Shown: positions 8,187 through 17,037, counted from the first letter of the stretch. The stretch is DNA of 42,283 bases from Yinghuangia elevatio (GCF_040649515.1 NZ_JBEZFP010000082.1:1-42283), one strand, 5' to 3'. The notes: generated by a model from the letters alone, not told the origin. Program-made: numbers and translations.

Positions 8187-8594
8187 ATGAAAATCGGCAT
8201 CAAAGCCAGAGTTCTCGGTGTTCTGGCCACCACCACCGCCCTGTCGTTCATCGGCGCATCTTCCGCGAGTGCATGGGTCCTGCCGTTGCCCTCGGTGTCC
8301 GGGAACTCCGTTGCGATCGCCGTCCCCGGGGCCTACGCCAAATTCGCGTACAACGGCGACCACTGGGGCATCGAGGACACAGCTGCGGATGGAAAGACGG
8401 CAATTGTGCAGTGGCGGAAGGGCTCGGAGAACGCGAGCGTCACGGGTGAGCTGCGGGTGGCCGGCAAGGGTGAGACCAACTCGACGACGATCGACTACCC
8501 CGAGAGCACCGTCCTCTTCTTCCGAGCGTGCGTGGACAACGCCTCGACGGCCATGATCTGCTCCGCCTGGGCCCGGACGACGGCCAGCGGCTGA
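8187..8594 (+). CDS. small secreted protein, likely paralog of the preceding one
   Basis: A 135-residue protein. The ATG at 8187 follows GGAGTG. A signal peptide runs to SASA-W (about residue 29). The mature part begins WVLPLPSVSG and contains YNGDHWGIEDTAADGKTA, then two cysteines near the C-terminus (FRACVDN, MICSAW). The GDHWGIEDTAADG segment aligns by eye with GDMISVCDTSANG of the upstream protein. Only 104 bp separate the two genes, so co-transcription is plausible. Extracellular location is clear from the signal peptide; the role is unknown. The gene ends just before a degraded transposase. Confidence 0.75.
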   Translation: MKIGIKARVLGVLATTTALSFIGASSASAWVLPLPSVSGNSVAIAVPGAYAKFAYNGDHWGIEDTAADGKTAIVQWRKGSENASVTGELRVAGKGETNSTTIDYPESTVLFFRACVDNASTAMICSAWARTTASG

Positions 8595-8619
8595 GGATTG
8601 TCGGGCAACCGGCGAACGG

Positions 8620-9050
8620 CGTTGGCCTGCGGTCGCGTTGATCGTCCGGTCAGGGCGAGGTCGTGCATCCGCGGGACATCGCTCACGGCCCAGACCACGC
8701 CGTCGCCTTTGCGGTGGCAGTGGCGTGGGACGTTCCAGTTCTTCATCCGCGCGAAGACGTACTCGACGCGGGTGCGGACTCGTCGGTGGTCGCGGTTGTG
8801 CTCGACCCGCCGGCCGGTGACGTTTGGCTCGCCCGGCGGCGGCGGTGCGGGATCAGGCAGGCTGTGCCCCGGCAGCCGCCGCCGTCGGCGAGCACGGTCA
8901 CCGCGCCGGCTGCGGTGTCGACGTCGGATTCGGCGAACGCCCGGCAGCCGTTGCGGTTGCCCGGCATCGGCCGACCGCGACCACCAGGCGGGTGTCCGCG
9001 TACACCCGCACCCGACCGACGCGACACGGCCATGTCGGCCGCGAGACAAC
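8620..9050 (-). pseudogene. degraded IS5-type transposase
   Basis: Reading the minus strand, fragments of a DDE transposase appear in different frames: YADTRLVVAVGR, then GRPMPGNRNGCRAF, a DGG-type segment (VLADGGGCRG), and the C-terminal block HRRVRTRVEYVFARMKNW followed by KGDGV and MHDLALTG. This order and spacing match the C-terminal half of IS5-family actinobacterial transposases. At least two frameshifts and loss of the N-terminal half make it non-functional. No terminal inverted repeats could be identified. It separates the secreted-protein pair from the MFS/TetR module and marks an old insertion. Confidence 0.7.
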
Positions 9051-9116
9051 CTTTGGAGACGCGAACAGCCGCGATGCGCCCGGGGTGGCAGTGCCCGGCG
9101 GGAGGCTCGTCGCCGC

Positions 9117-10589
9117 TCAGGCGGATTCCTCGGCGGGGTGTTCGTCGACGCTGTGGGAGTCGGTGAGGCTCAGCGCACCGCCGGCTGCGATCAGGCCGAC
9201 GACGACGGCGAGCAGGGCGTAGGTGATGCGTTCGCCGCGGAAGAAGGACTCCACGAGGTCGCTGCTCCACACGCCGGCGGGTAGCTGGGTGGTGACCAGT
9301 ACGGCGATCAGCGTGCCCACCATCGCGGTGCCGACGCTGGAGCCCACCTCCTGGGCGGTGTCGTTCAGGGCGGTGCCGATGGAGGTGCGGTTGGCGGGCA
9401 TCGCCTCGACGAGGGCGACCGCGCAGATGGTCATGACGGTGCGCAGTCCGACGGTCATGACGACCATGCAGGCCGCGATGACGGCGTAGCCGTGCTCGAC
9501 GCCCCACGCCAGACCGGCCAGGGCCCCGGCCAGGCAGGCGGCGCCGACCAGGCAGGCGATGCGGTGGCCGAAGCGGCGCGCGAGCCACTCGGACAGCGGG
9601 GTCGCGAGGAGCATCGTCACGATGATCGGCAGGTTCGCCAGGCCCGCGCGTACCGGGCTCCAGCCGTAGGCGTACTGGAAGTGCAGGATCAGCCCGAACA
9701 TCACGCTGGCCATGGCGATGGAGGTGCCGACCTGCGCGATGGTGGCGCCGCGGACCGTGCCGTCGCGGAACAGACGGAGGTCCAGCATCGGGGCCGCGCT
9801 GCGGCGTTCGTGGCGGACGAACGCGATCCCGGCCGCGAGGGCGCCCGCGATCGAGGCGAGGGTGGGTACCGAGAGCCAGCCGTGCTCGACGCCGCTGGTC
9901 AGCGCATAGCAGGCGAGGCCGATGGCGGCGACGCTCAGGACCGCGCCCGGCACGTCGAGCTTGTCGTGGGTCAGGTCCTCGGGCCGGTCGGCGGGCACAC
10001 CGAGGCGGACCCCGACGAAGGCGATCAGGGCGATCGGGGCGTTGACGACCAGCAGCCATTCCCACCGCACATGGGCCAGCGCGGTGCCGCCGAGCAGCGG
10101 GCCGAGGACGAAGCCGGACATGCCGACGATGATCATCACGGTCATGGCGCGCATCCGCAGCGCCTTGTCGTCGAACAGTCGGAACACCAGGGAGTTCGTG
10201 ATGGGGGCCATCGCCGCGGCGGCTATGCCGAGGGCGGCACGCAGGGCTATGAGCTCACCTGCGGTGGTGACCCAGACGACGCACAGGCTCAGCGCGCCGA
10301 ACACGGTCAGCCCGATCAGCAGGACGCGGCGCCGGCCGAGCCGGTCGGCCATCGATCCGGCGGTGAGCAGCAGGCCGCCGAAGGTCAGCGAGTAAGCGCC
10401 GGTGACCCACTGCAGGGCGGTGGTCCCGCTGCCGAGGTCGCGGCCGATGGTGGGCAGCGCGATCGACAGCAGCGTGTTGTCGACCATCTCGACGAAGAAG
10501 GCCAGGCAAAGGGCGGCCAGGGGAATCCACGCGGCGCGCAGGGACGGATAGGTGCGAGACGGGGTGGTCGAGAGCGTGGTGGCGACCAT
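9117..10589 (-). CDS. MFS drug exporter, DHA2 (EmrB/QacA) type
   Basis: A 490-residue integral membrane proton antiporter with about 14 predicted helices. It begins YPSLRAAWIPLAALCLAFFV and carries motif ALQWVTGAYSLTFGGLLLTA, the loop GSMADRLGRRRVLLIGL, and motif C-like GFVLGPLLGG. These proteins expel hydrophobic or cationic toxins. AGGAGG precedes the ATG at 10589. It is divergent from a TetR gene 104 bp away, the standard arrangement of an efflux pump with its repressor, so induction by a pump substrate is likely. The specific substrate is not readable. Confidence 0.92.
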   Translation of the reverse strand: MVATTLSTTPSRTYPSLRAAWIPLAALCLAFFVEMVDNTLLSIALPTIGRDLGSGTTALQWVTGAYSLTFGGLLLTAGSMADRLGRRRVLLIGLTVFGALSLCVVWVTTAGELIALRAALGIAAAAMAPITNSLVFRLFDDKALRMRAMTVMIIVGMSGFVLGPLLGGTALAHVRWEWLLVVNAPIALIAFVGVRLGVPADRPEDLTHDKLDVPGAVLSVAAIGLACYALTSGVEHGWLSVPTLASIAGALAAGIAFVRHERRSAAPMLDLRLFRDGTVRGATIAQVGTSIAMASVMFGLILHFQYAYGWSPVRAGLANLPIIVTMLLATPLSEWLARRFGHRIACLVGAACLAGALAGLAWGVEHGYAVIAACMVVMTVGLRTVMTICAVALVEAMPANRTSIGTALNDTAQEVGSSVGTAMVGTLIAVLVTTQLPAGVWSSDLVESFFRGERITYALLAVVVGLIAAGGALSLTDSHSVDEHPAEESA

Positions 10590-10607
10590 GGGCCTCCTCC
10601 TTTCGAT

Positions 10608-10665
10608 CGAACATGGTTCGGTTATCGAACGTCGTACGATGAGTTACGATAGAACAACGTTCGAT
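10608..10665. promoter_or_regulatory. candidate TetR operators between exporter and repressor
   Basis: CGAAC-ATG-GTTCG (10608-10620) is a 5-3-5 palindrome, and ATCGAACGT (10624-10632) pairs with ACGTTCGAT (10657-10665). Both share the CGAAC/GTTCG core. The region is AT-richer than its surroundings and holds both divergent promoters, so it is a strong candidate operator of the 10693 regulator. Confidence 0.65.
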
Positions 10666-10692
10666 TCGATGCAAACAGGAGAGGTAGGAGCC

Positions 10693-11394
10693 ATGGCACG
10701 CCAGCAGAACCGCGCCGGCGCAGGACGCCGACGGGCTTCGCACTCGATGGAGTCCGTGCTCGCCCAGGCCGCGGCCCTGCTCGACGAGGCCGGGCCGCAG
10801 GCATTGACCTTCCGGGCACTCGCCGAGCGCCTCGGCGGCGGCGCCGCCAGCATCTACTGGTACGTCGCGAACAAGGACGAGCTGCTCGACCGCACCACCG
10901 ACCACGTGATCGGCACGGTCCTGGCCGACGTCGAAAAGCTGCCGGACACCGACGATCCGATCGACGACCTGCGCGCGATGGCCCTGACCCTGTTCGACGC
11001 CATCGTGGCGCGGCCCTGGCTGGCCGCCTACTTCATGCGCAACACCGACGTGCAGGGCAACGCGCTGCGCCTGTACGAGAAGCTCGGTCAGCAGACCCTG
11101 CGCCTCGACCTCACGGCGAGGCAGCGGTTCCACGCCGTCTCGGCGATCGTCGGCGTCGTCGTCGGCACTGCCATCGACCTGGGGCGGGTGCTGCCCGAAG
11201 AGCTCCTCGACAGCGCGGCGGACCGCGACGAGTACCTCGGGCGCTTTGCCCAGACATGGCGGGAACTCGACCCGGCGGAGTTCCCGTTCGTCCACGAGAT
11301 CGTCGACGAGTTCGACGGCCACGACGACGTCGACCAGTTCCGCGCCGCCCTGGATCTCACCCTCACGGGCCTCCGCCGACAAGCCGGATCCTGA
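10693..11394 (+). CDS. TetR-family transcriptional repressor
   Basis: A 233-residue regulator. The N-terminal helix-turn-helix spans about residues 17-65, with FRALAERLGGGAASIYWYV followed by NKDELLD, typical of TetR. The C-terminal two-thirds is all-helical and of the TetR-type ligand-binding class (RPWLAAYFMRN, HAVSAIVGVVVGTAID). The ATG at 10693 sits behind GAGGTAGGAG. It is divergent from the MFS exporter and almost certainly represses it through the dyads in between, with release by an exported drug. The first 15 residues are basic and could add DNA contacts. Confidence 0.92.
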   Translation: MARQQNRAGAGRRRASHSMESVLAQAAALLDEAGPQALTFRALAERLGGGAASIYWYVANKDELLDRTTDHVIGTVLADVEKLPDTDDPIDDLRAMALTLFDAIVARPWLAAYFMRNTDVQGNALRLYEKLGQQTLRLDLTARQRFHAVSAIVGVVVGTAIDLGRVLPEELLDSAADRDEYLGRFAQTWRELDPAEFPFVHEIVDEFDGHDDVDQFRAALDLTLTGLRRQAGS

Positions 11395-11472
11395 ACCGGC
11401 CTCTGGGAAGCCGTTGTCCTGTCGGGCGTGAGCGTTGAGTTTGCGTTGGCGGTCCGACTTCCCTGCTGCGTG

Positions 11473-12255
11473 TCAGGCCTTCTGACGGGCCGCGTTGTAG
11501 AGCTTGGCCGTCAGTGCGGCGACCTCGTCCTGCGTGGGGCCCTCGCCGCCGATCCTCATCTGCGCCAAGCCCACGACATCGGCGGCGCCGAGGGTGGAGT
11601 GGTCGGACCAGGCGCAGACCGTGAACCGGAAGTCCGCGCCCTCGTCCGGCGCGCCTGCGACCTTGGTACGGGTGACCTGCATGTCCTGACACTTCATCAG
11701 CGCACCCTCAAAGCCGGCGGGCTTCACCGTTTTGGCGCTGCCGGCGGGCTGTATCTCCATCCCTTGGGGCTTTCCGGTGCCCTTCAAGCCCTTGTTTCCG
11801 GCAGTGGCCAAGTAGTTGTCGAGCGCCTTGGCGGGATCGGCGACCTCGCCGTAGTAGCCGTAGAAGGTCAGCCGCGTACCACCGACCTTCGTCCGGTCGG
11901 CGGGGTCGGTGCTGGGCGCGTTGTAAATGCCGGACACCGTCTGGGCGTTGTCGACCCCGAGGTCCTGGGCCTCCTTCGCGCCGGGCGTGTTGCCCGGGCT
12001 CGACTTCGTGTACGCGTCGATCGATTCCGGAGCGACGAGCTTGTAGCCCTTGGTGTCGTCGGCGACCTCGCTGTTTCCCACACCGCTGTTGCCCGCACCG
12101 CTGTCGCCCGAGGCGCCGGCCGTCGCACCCGCCGTGCCGCCGGCGCCTGGCGTCGCCTTCGCCTCCTCCTTGCCGTCCTCCGACCCACCGCACGCGGCGG
12201 TCGCCAGGAGGAGGGGTGCCAGGACGGCGGCGGCGAAGCGGGCGCGAACGTGCAT
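11473..12255 (-). CDS. putative lipoprotein of unknown function
   Basis: A 260-residue protein with signal MHVRARFAAAVLAPLLLATA followed by AC-GG, a lipobox-like end that would anchor it to the outer face of the membrane. A Gly/Ala/Ser-rich linker (about residues 25-60) leads to a globular domain with two cysteines (MKCQDM, TVCAWSD). The C-terminal section (CAWSDHSTLGAADVVG) recalls a motif common in secreted or lipid-anchored streptomycete proteins of unknown role. The start at 12255 is chosen because it directly precedes the signal and follows GGAAGGAAG; an upstream in-frame ATG at 12306 would add 17 residues. Confidence 0.8.
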   Translation of the reverse strand: MHVRARFAAAVLAPLLLATAACGGSEDGKEEAKATPGAGGTAGATAGASGDSGAGNSGVGNSEVADDTKGYKLVAPESIDAYTKSSPGNTPGAKEAQDLGVDNAQTVSGIYNAPSTDPADRTKVGGTRLTFYGYYGEVADPAKALDNYLATAGNKGLKGTGKPQGMEIQPAGSAKTVKPAGFEGALMKCQDMQVTRTKVAGAPDEGADFRFTVCAWSDHSTLGAADVVGLAQMRIGGEGPTQDEVAALTAKLYNAARQKA

Positions 12256-12306
12256 GAAGAGGCTTCCTTCCCAAGAAGGTTCATATTCGACCTGTGCGTC
12301 TGCCAA

Positions 12307-12482
12307 CTGACGTGACAGTCCGTCAGGCTGCCGCAGCGGCCGGGCCCGCGTCGACGGGGATCCCCCTCACGGGTCGGCGCCGGGTCAGGAAGCCGCGTCA
12401 CCCAAGTCGACGCACCCGAGCTGCGGTACCCACGACCGGTGTTGTCGCCGGACCGACTGCCGTGGCGGGGTACGCAATTGCG
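12307..12482. promoter_or_regulatory. promoter region with two small dyads
   Basis: Upstream of the lipoprotein gene, CTGACG (12307-12312) pairs with CGTCAG (12321-12326), and CGCAATTGCG (12473-12482) is a perfect 10-bp palindrome. Either may be an operator. No regulator is evident beyond the adjacent PadR gene. Confidence 0.3.
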
Positions 12483-12519
12483 GTAGCGGTACGGCCGCTC
12501 GGGGACGTCGCTGGGCCCT

Positions 12520-13050
12520 TCACTGCCCGCGTTCACCCGCGCGGACCTGTGCCGCCGCCCAGTCCGCCCACTCGCGTTGGGCGGCACTGATGCGCCGACC
12601 GTACTCGAGCGCGACCTTGCCGTAGACCGACAGTGGATCCTGGCCCCAGTCGATCGAGTCGGACAGTTCCTCGAAGCCGGCGAGGCGCGCCGCGGCGGCC
12701 TCGCCCTGCCGGGCCAGATAGTCGGCGGCCTCGTCGGCGGCCACCCGGCCCAGGAAGAAGACGCGCAGCAACATGTCGCTGCGCGCGGGCCGTTCGGGCG
12801 CGGTGCTCAGGAGCCAGTGCCGCAGTTCGGCAAGTCCCTCGTCGGTGATCGTGTACTCCTTGCGACCGCGGGGCCCTTGCGCCGCGACGGTCAGCAGTCC
12901 CACATCGCCCAGGCGTCCCAGTTCGCCGTAGACCTGGCTCTGGGTGGCGGGCCAGACGTGGGCGAGCGAGGTCTCGAACGTCTTCAGCAGGTCGTATCCG
13001 CTCGCCGGACGCTCGGCGACGAGTCCCAGGAGGGCGTGGCGAAGGCTCAT
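12520..13050 (-). CDS. PadR-family transcriptional regulator
   Basis: A 176-residue regulator. The N-terminal winged helix spans residues 1-80: SLRHALLGLVAERPASGYDL, WPATQSQVYGELGRLGDVGL and GRKEYTITDEGLAELRHWL, diagnostic of PadR. The C-terminal dimerisation region is helical (Vir_C type). PadR proteins repress detoxification or transporter genes and respond to aromatic or drug ligands. It is divergent from a small membrane protein gene at 13177; the 126-bp gap holds repeated and palindromic elements likely bound by this protein. Confidence 0.92.
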   Translation of the reverse strand: MSLRHALLGLVAERPASGYDLLKTFETSLAHVWPATQSQVYGELGRLGDVGLLTVAAQGPRGRKEYTITDEGLAELRHWLLSTAPERPARSDMLLRVFFLGRVAADEAADYLARQGEAAAARLAGFEELSDSIDWGQDPLSVYGKVALEYGRRISAAQREWADWAAAQVRAGERGQ

Positions 13051-13060
13051 AGGGCCGACC

Positions 13061-13113
13061 TTACCTGTGAATGTTTACCTGTCGTTGGTGGATGGTCCAA
13101 TTCTGACATGTCA
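13061..13113. promoter_or_regulatory. candidate PadR operator region
   Basis: TTACCTG occurs at 13061-13067 and again at 13075-13081 (14-bp spacing), and TGACATGTCA (13104-13113) is a perfect 10-bp palindrome echoed by TGACACGTCG just after it. The region lies between divergent padR-type and membrane-protein genes. Confidence 0.5.
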
Positions 13114-13176
13114 TTGTTGACACGTCGCCGAACGGCCGACGGAACGCCGCGAGCGCGGCCGGGGAAAGGATTGACC

Positions 13177-13722
13177 ATGGGCTACCTGCGCAGCTTCGTC
13201 CCGTGGGTCGCGTTCGCCGCGGTGTCGACCGCGGACTGGCGCTGGGGCGCGGCCGTCGGCTTGTTCGCGGCGGCCAGTTCGGTGCTCAGGGGCCGCCGTA
13301 CCGGCGAGTCCGCCGATTTGCTCACCGTCAGCACCGCGGGCTTCTTCGCGGTGCTGACCGCCGTCGCGTTCACCGACCCCGGTTCTCCGGTACGCCACTG
13401 GACCGCCGCCGCGTCGGTCGCCTGGCTCGCCGTCACCGCGTGGGCCTCGATCGCCGCGCGCAAGCCGTTCACCCTGGTCATCGCGAAGCGCACGGTGCCG
13501 CGTGAGATCTGGGCGAAGCCGGCCTTCCTGCGCATCAACACCGTTCTGACCGCGGTCTGGGCGGCGTCCTTCACACTGACCGCCGCGACACTGGTCGCAC
13601 TACGCGAGGCCGGCACCGGCGGCGGTGGCGCCTCGACGGCGGTCCAGGTGCTCGGCTTTGTGCTGCCCGCGCTGTTCACCGCGCGCTACCCGGAGTACGC
13701 CCGCCGCCGCGCCACCGCCTGA
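13177..13722 (+). CDS. small integral membrane protein, intracellular-septation-protein-like
   Basis: A 181-residue hydrophobic protein with about five membrane segments (near residues 7-35, 45-62, 73-88, 118-142 and 158-170). The loop KPFTLVIAKRTVPREIWAKP followed by FLRINTVLTAVWAASF recalls uncharacterised actinobacterial membrane proteins distantly related to YciB/IspZ-like proteins; that assignment is tentative. The ATG at 13177 follows GGGAAAGGA. Divergence from the PadR regulator suggests PadR controls it, which would fit a membrane stress or transport-accessory function. Confidence 0.7.
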   Translation: MGYLRSFVPWVAFAAVSTADWRWGAAVGLFAAASSVLRGRRTGESADLLTVSTAGFFAVLTAVAFTDPGSPVRHWTAAASVAWLAVTAWASIAARKPFTLVIAKRTVPREIWAKPAFLRINTVLTAVWAASFTLTAATLVALREAGTGGGGASTAVQVLGFVLPALFTARYPEYARRRATA

Positions 13723-13777
13723 CACCAACGGCAGTTCCCAGGCCGCGTGTTGAACCCCGCCCCGCGACGCCCGCCGG

Positions 13778-13796
13778 CCGTCGGGCTGTCCGACGG
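13778..13796. terminator. hairpin between convergent genes
   Basis: CCGTCGG (13778-13784), a 5-nt loop and CCGACGG (13790-13796) lie between the convergent membrane-protein gene and zinc-ribbon gene. Short but perfect stem. Confidence 0.45.
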
Positions 13797-13813
13797 GGAC
13801 GTGAACACACGGC

Positions 13814-14878
13814 CTATCTCCAGGCGGTGTACGGGCATTCGTAGGTCCGGTCGTAGAACGCCTGCAACCACGGCGTCCGGACCTCAGGCAGGCGGGCGAG
13901 GTGGTCGAAGAAGAGCCGCTCGTCCGGTCGGAACGGTACGGCGGATGGCGGCGGCGGCGCGTAGTCGTCCCGCAGGACGTCGTCCGGCATACGGCCGGTG
14001 GCCGGTATCGGCGCCTGGCGCTCCGGGAAGGCCAGATAACGCCACACGTCGAACGACAGCGGCACCACGGCGGGCTCGGACGCGCTCCCGGGCAACTGCC
14101 ATGTCCGGCCGGTCTGCGGATGAACCGGCACGAGGACAAGGTCGGCGTCAGGCGTCGGCAGCCCCGGCCCGGCGAGGGCCAGCGTCAGTTCCGGCGGGCC
14201 CTGCGGTAGGACCGCGCGCAGCGGTCGCCGGAACGTGTGTGCGATCAGGCCGTCGGGCACCGCCACCGGAACTCCGCCGCACGCCGCGAGCAGGTGCGCC
14301 AGCGCGACACCGACGGCGGCCGCCCACTCCGGCTCCCACCAGCCGTACCCGTCGCGCGGCGGCGTGCCGGGCCGGTTGCGGAGCAGCGCCTCCCAGGTGT
14401 CCGGCGCCGGCGAGGGAGCGACGTCGGAAATGCGGCGGACTGCCGTCGGGTCCAGCCATACCGCCCGCCACAGCGCGTGGTCGTCGAGCAGCGTCGCCAC
14501 CGCGTCGCCGCAGTGCTCGCATGCGAGGTTGGGGCCGTCGCGACCGTCGAGCCCACAGCAGTAGCCGTCCCGGCGCTCCGGGATGACCACGGTGCCACGT
14601 ACGTCACCGGGGGCGACGACCACCGCTCCTGCGGGCCCGAAGGACACCACGGGCACCGGCGCGAAGAGCCCGCGTGCGGCGGCGTCGTCCGCGGCGACCT
14701 CCGACCATCGCCGCCACGGCGGTCCGAACGGCTCCGGATCGACGGCGTACGTACCCGACTCCATCAGCACCGGCATGAGCTCGCAGCTGTAGTGCTGCCG
14801 TGCATGCACCGGCAGGGCCACCCGCCGGACGGGCACGGTGAGTTCCGCCCCGCACGCCGCACACTCGAATGCATCCAA
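13814..14878 (-). CDS. hypothetical protein with N-terminal zinc ribbon
   Basis: A 354-residue protein. I place the start at TTG 14878 because GGGGGAGG lies five bases upstream; an ATG at 14893 adds five codons but has no ribosome site. It opens MDAFECAACGAEL, a CxxC knuckle, and has a second cluster (YCCGLDG, then CEHCGD) about 110 residues later, so one or two structural zinc sites are likely. The rest is Trp/Pro-rich with no catalytic signature I recognise. Streptomycete genomes carry many such uncharacterised zinc-finger-like proteins. It stands alone, convergent with the membrane-protein gene and divergent from the hydrolase at 15086. Confidence 0.75.
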   Translation of the reverse strand: MDAFECAACGAELTVPVRRVALPVHARQHYSCELMPVLMESGTYAVDPEPFGPPWRRWSEVAADDAAARGLFAPVPVVSFGPAGAVVVAPGDVRGTVVIPERRDGYCCGLDGRDGPNLACEHCGDAVATLLDDHALWRAVWLDPTAVRRISDVAPSPAPDTWEALLRNRPGTPPRDGYGWWEPEWAAAVGVALAHLLAACGGVPVAVPDGLIAHTFRRPLRAVLPQGPPELTLALAGPGLPTPDADLVLVPVHPQTGRTWQLPGSASEPAVVPLSFDVWRYLAFPERQAPIPATGRMPDDVLRDDYAPPPPSAVPFRPDERLFFDHLARLPEVRTPWLQAFYDRTYECPYTAWR

Positions 14879-15085
14879 CGGCGCCTCCCCCATCACGGCA
14901 AACACAGCGATGATCCCAACCCCGCCCCGAGCTCCCAACCGAATTTCCGGCGGCGCCCTCGGCGTCGGACGGACGAGCAGCCGGAATTGCCGACCGGGCT
15001 GTGCGGAGACCTCCGGTCGAACGACAGCGGCATGTGGTGGAGTACGTGTCTGTTGTCGAAGGCGCACTAGGTGGAGGTCGTGCTG

Positions 15086-15853
15086 ATGGCCGACGACGAG
15101 TCGATCCTCGCGAAGCCGACGCCGGAGCCGGACGGCGAACTGCGGTACGGGCCGGAGGACGAGCACGTCGCGGACCTGTGGCTGCCCGCCGAGGCCGCCG
15201 CCGTCGGCACCGGCACACCGCTCGTGCTGCTGGTGCACGGCGGGTTCTGGCGGCCGGCCTACGACCGCGTGCACACCCGGCACATGGCGGCCGCATTGCG
15301 TGACGCGGGCTGGCCGGTGGCGGCGCTGGAGTACCGGCGCGTCCCGGGCACGCCGGAGGCGACGACGGACGACGTACGGCTGGCTCTGCGCGAGGTGCCG
15401 TCGCAACCCGCGCTGGGCGCCGGGCATTTGCGGACGGTCCTGATGGGGCACTCGGCGGGTGGTCAGCTCGTCCTCTGGGCCGCGTCGGTGTGCCCGCCGG
15501 GGCGTCTGCTGGGCACAGTCGCGTTGTCACCGGTGACCGACCTCGCGGCCGCCGACGTCGCGGGCCTGGGCGGCGGAGCGGTCCGGGCCTTCCTCGGTAC
15601 GTCCCCCGCTGCCCGCCCGGACCTCGACCCGCTGCGCCTGGACACGCCCGACACCCCGGTGACCCTGGTTCACGGGGCCGAGGACGCCACAGTCCCGCTC
15701 GCCCTGAGCCACACGTACGCGGCGGCACACCCCTCCACACGACTCGTCGCCGTCCCGAAGGCGGACCACTACGACGTGATCGACCCCTCCTCGGTCGCAT
15801 GGCAACACGTGACAGCGGAACTCACCTCGTTGTCCAGGCGACGCGCCTTGTAG
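15086..15853 (+). CDS. alpha/beta hydrolase
   Basis: A 255-residue esterase/lipase-like enzyme. The oxyanion motif HGGFW is near residue 50, the nucleophile elbow GHSAGG near 126, the acid Asp in HGAEDATVP near 200 and the His in KADHYDVI near 231, so a complete triad is present. The group includes BD-FAE-like and arylformamidase-type hydrolases. There is no signal peptide, so it is cytoplasmic. The ATG at 15086 has GTGGAGG eight bases upstream; an in-frame GTG at 15071 overlaps that site and is less likely. Substrate unknown. It is convergent with the SDR gene, with 43 bp between stops. Confidence 0.88.
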   Translation: MADDESILAKPTPEPDGELRYGPEDEHVADLWLPAEAAAVGTGTPLVLLVHGGFWRPAYDRVHTRHMAAALRDAGWPVAALEYRRVPGTPEATTDDVRLALREVPSQPALGAGHLRTVLMGHSAGGQLVLWAASVCPPGRLLGTVALSPVTDLAAADVAGLGGGAVRAFLGTSPAARPDLDPLRLDTPDTPVTLVHGAEDATVPLALSHTYAAAHPSTRLVAVPKADHYDVIDPSSVAWQHVTAELTSLSRRRAL

Positions 15854-15896
15854 TAGCGCTTTGCCGAACACTGTCGGGTCGGATCCGCGGAGTCCG

Positions 15897-16862
15897 TTAC
15901 GCCGACGAGGACTTCGGCGTCGGCGGACTTTGGGGCGGAGTGAAGCCGACGAGCATTTTGTGGGTCGTGCCGCCGCCGTCGTGGCCGACTACTGCCATGC
16001 CGTCGGTGTCCATCACGTGTTCCCAGTCGCGCAGCAGCGTCTCCGTGGTCATGTTGCGGTCGACCAGGCCCTCGGTGGTGGACCACACCACTCGGCTGAC
16101 GTACCCGGCGCCCGCCGCGAAGCACTCGCCGGTGACCGGGCATTCCTCGTGTGCGAGCAGGTTGACCAGGGGTGTGAGGAACTCCGGGCGCATCCAGGCG
16201 TTGAGTTCGTCCGACGGGGGGATCGGGCCGAAGCCGGTGCCGGGGCGGGTCTTCGCGTACGGCGCGATGACGTTGACCTTGATGCCGAGCCCGGCGCCCT
16301 CGGTCGCCATCTGGCGGGTGAGGCCGATGACGCCCGCCTTCGCACCGCCGTACGCGGACAGGCCCGGCACGCCCGCGAACGCCGATCCTGAACTCACGTT
16401 CACAATGCGGCCGTAGCCCTGCGCGGCCATCAGACGCCAAGCCGGGCGCGTGACATGGAAGACGCTCGCGATCTGCGTGGCCAGCACCGGGTCCACCAAC
16501 TCCGGGGGGAGGTCGGCGAACGGGGCGGTACGCACGACTCCCGCGTTGTTGACGACGATGTCGACGCGTCCGAACGCCTCGACGGCCGTGTCGACGATCG
16601 CGGCGCCGCCCTCCTCCGTCGCCACCGAGTCGGTGCTCACGACCGCCTCGCCGCCCAGCGCCTCGATCTCGCGGACGACGGCGACCGCCGGGTTCTCGGC
16701 CGGCCCGTCGCCGGAGCCGTCGGTGTCGCTGATCGCCACACCGAGGTCGTTGACGACGACGCGGGCGCCGCGTTCGGCGAGGGCCAGGGCGTACACCCGG
16801 CCGAGATTGCGGCCCGCGCCGGTGACGACGGCGACGCGGTTGTCGAAGCGGAGTGGGTCCAT
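15897..16862 (-). CDS. SDR-family oxidoreductase
   Basis: A 321-residue short-chain dehydrogenase/reductase. The cofactor motif TGAGRNLG is near residue 15, NNAG near 104, the catalytic Ser in NVSSGSAF and the Tyr/Lys pair in YGGAK near 177-181. The long N-terminal insertion after VVVNDLG (ISDTDGSGDGPAE) is characteristic of the group related to the dehydrogenase domain of peroxisomal multifunctional enzyme, acting on hydroxyacyl or steroid-like substrates. The ATG at 16862 follows GAGGTG; a GTG four codons upstream is an alternative. The upstream region is unusually AT-rich with an inverted repeat, suggesting regulated expression. Confidence 0.9.
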   Translation of the reverse strand: MDPLRFDNRVAVVTGAGRNLGRVYALALAERGARVVVNDLGVAISDTDGSGDGPAENPAVAVVREIEALGGEAVVSTDSVATEEGGAAIVDTAVEAFGRVDIVVNNAGVVRTAPFADLPPELVDPVLATQIASVFHVTRPAWRLMAAQGYGRIVNVSSGSAFAGVPGLSAYGGAKAGVIGLTRQMATEGAGLGIKVNVIAPYAKTRPGTGFGPIPPSDELNAWMRPEFLTPLVNLLAHEECPVTGECFAAGAGYVSRVVWSTTEGLVDRNMTTETLLRDWEHVMDTDGMAVVGHDGGGTTHKMLVGFTPPQSPPTPKSSSA

Positions 16863-16970
16863 GGCTGTGTGCACCTCGGCTGTACGTCTGGACGTCGGGC
16901 CCTCCGGCCCGCTGCGGCGCCGCCGATCGGGTCGGAACGATCGGAGCGGATCGGAACCGACAAGATACTA

Positions 16971-16993
16971 GACTCCATCAAGTAATAGGAGTC
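16971..16993. promoter_or_regulatory. AT-rich inverted repeat upstream of the SDR gene
   Basis: GACTCC (16971-16976) and GGAGTC (16988-16993) flank an AT-rich 11-bp spacer. TAGTAT just downstream on the minus strand could be a -10 element. Likely an operator for a regulator not located in the window. Confidence 0.4.
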
Positions 16994-17037
16994 CGCCGAG
17001 ACGTAGGACCGGATCGCCCAACCAGCGCCGTGCCCGA

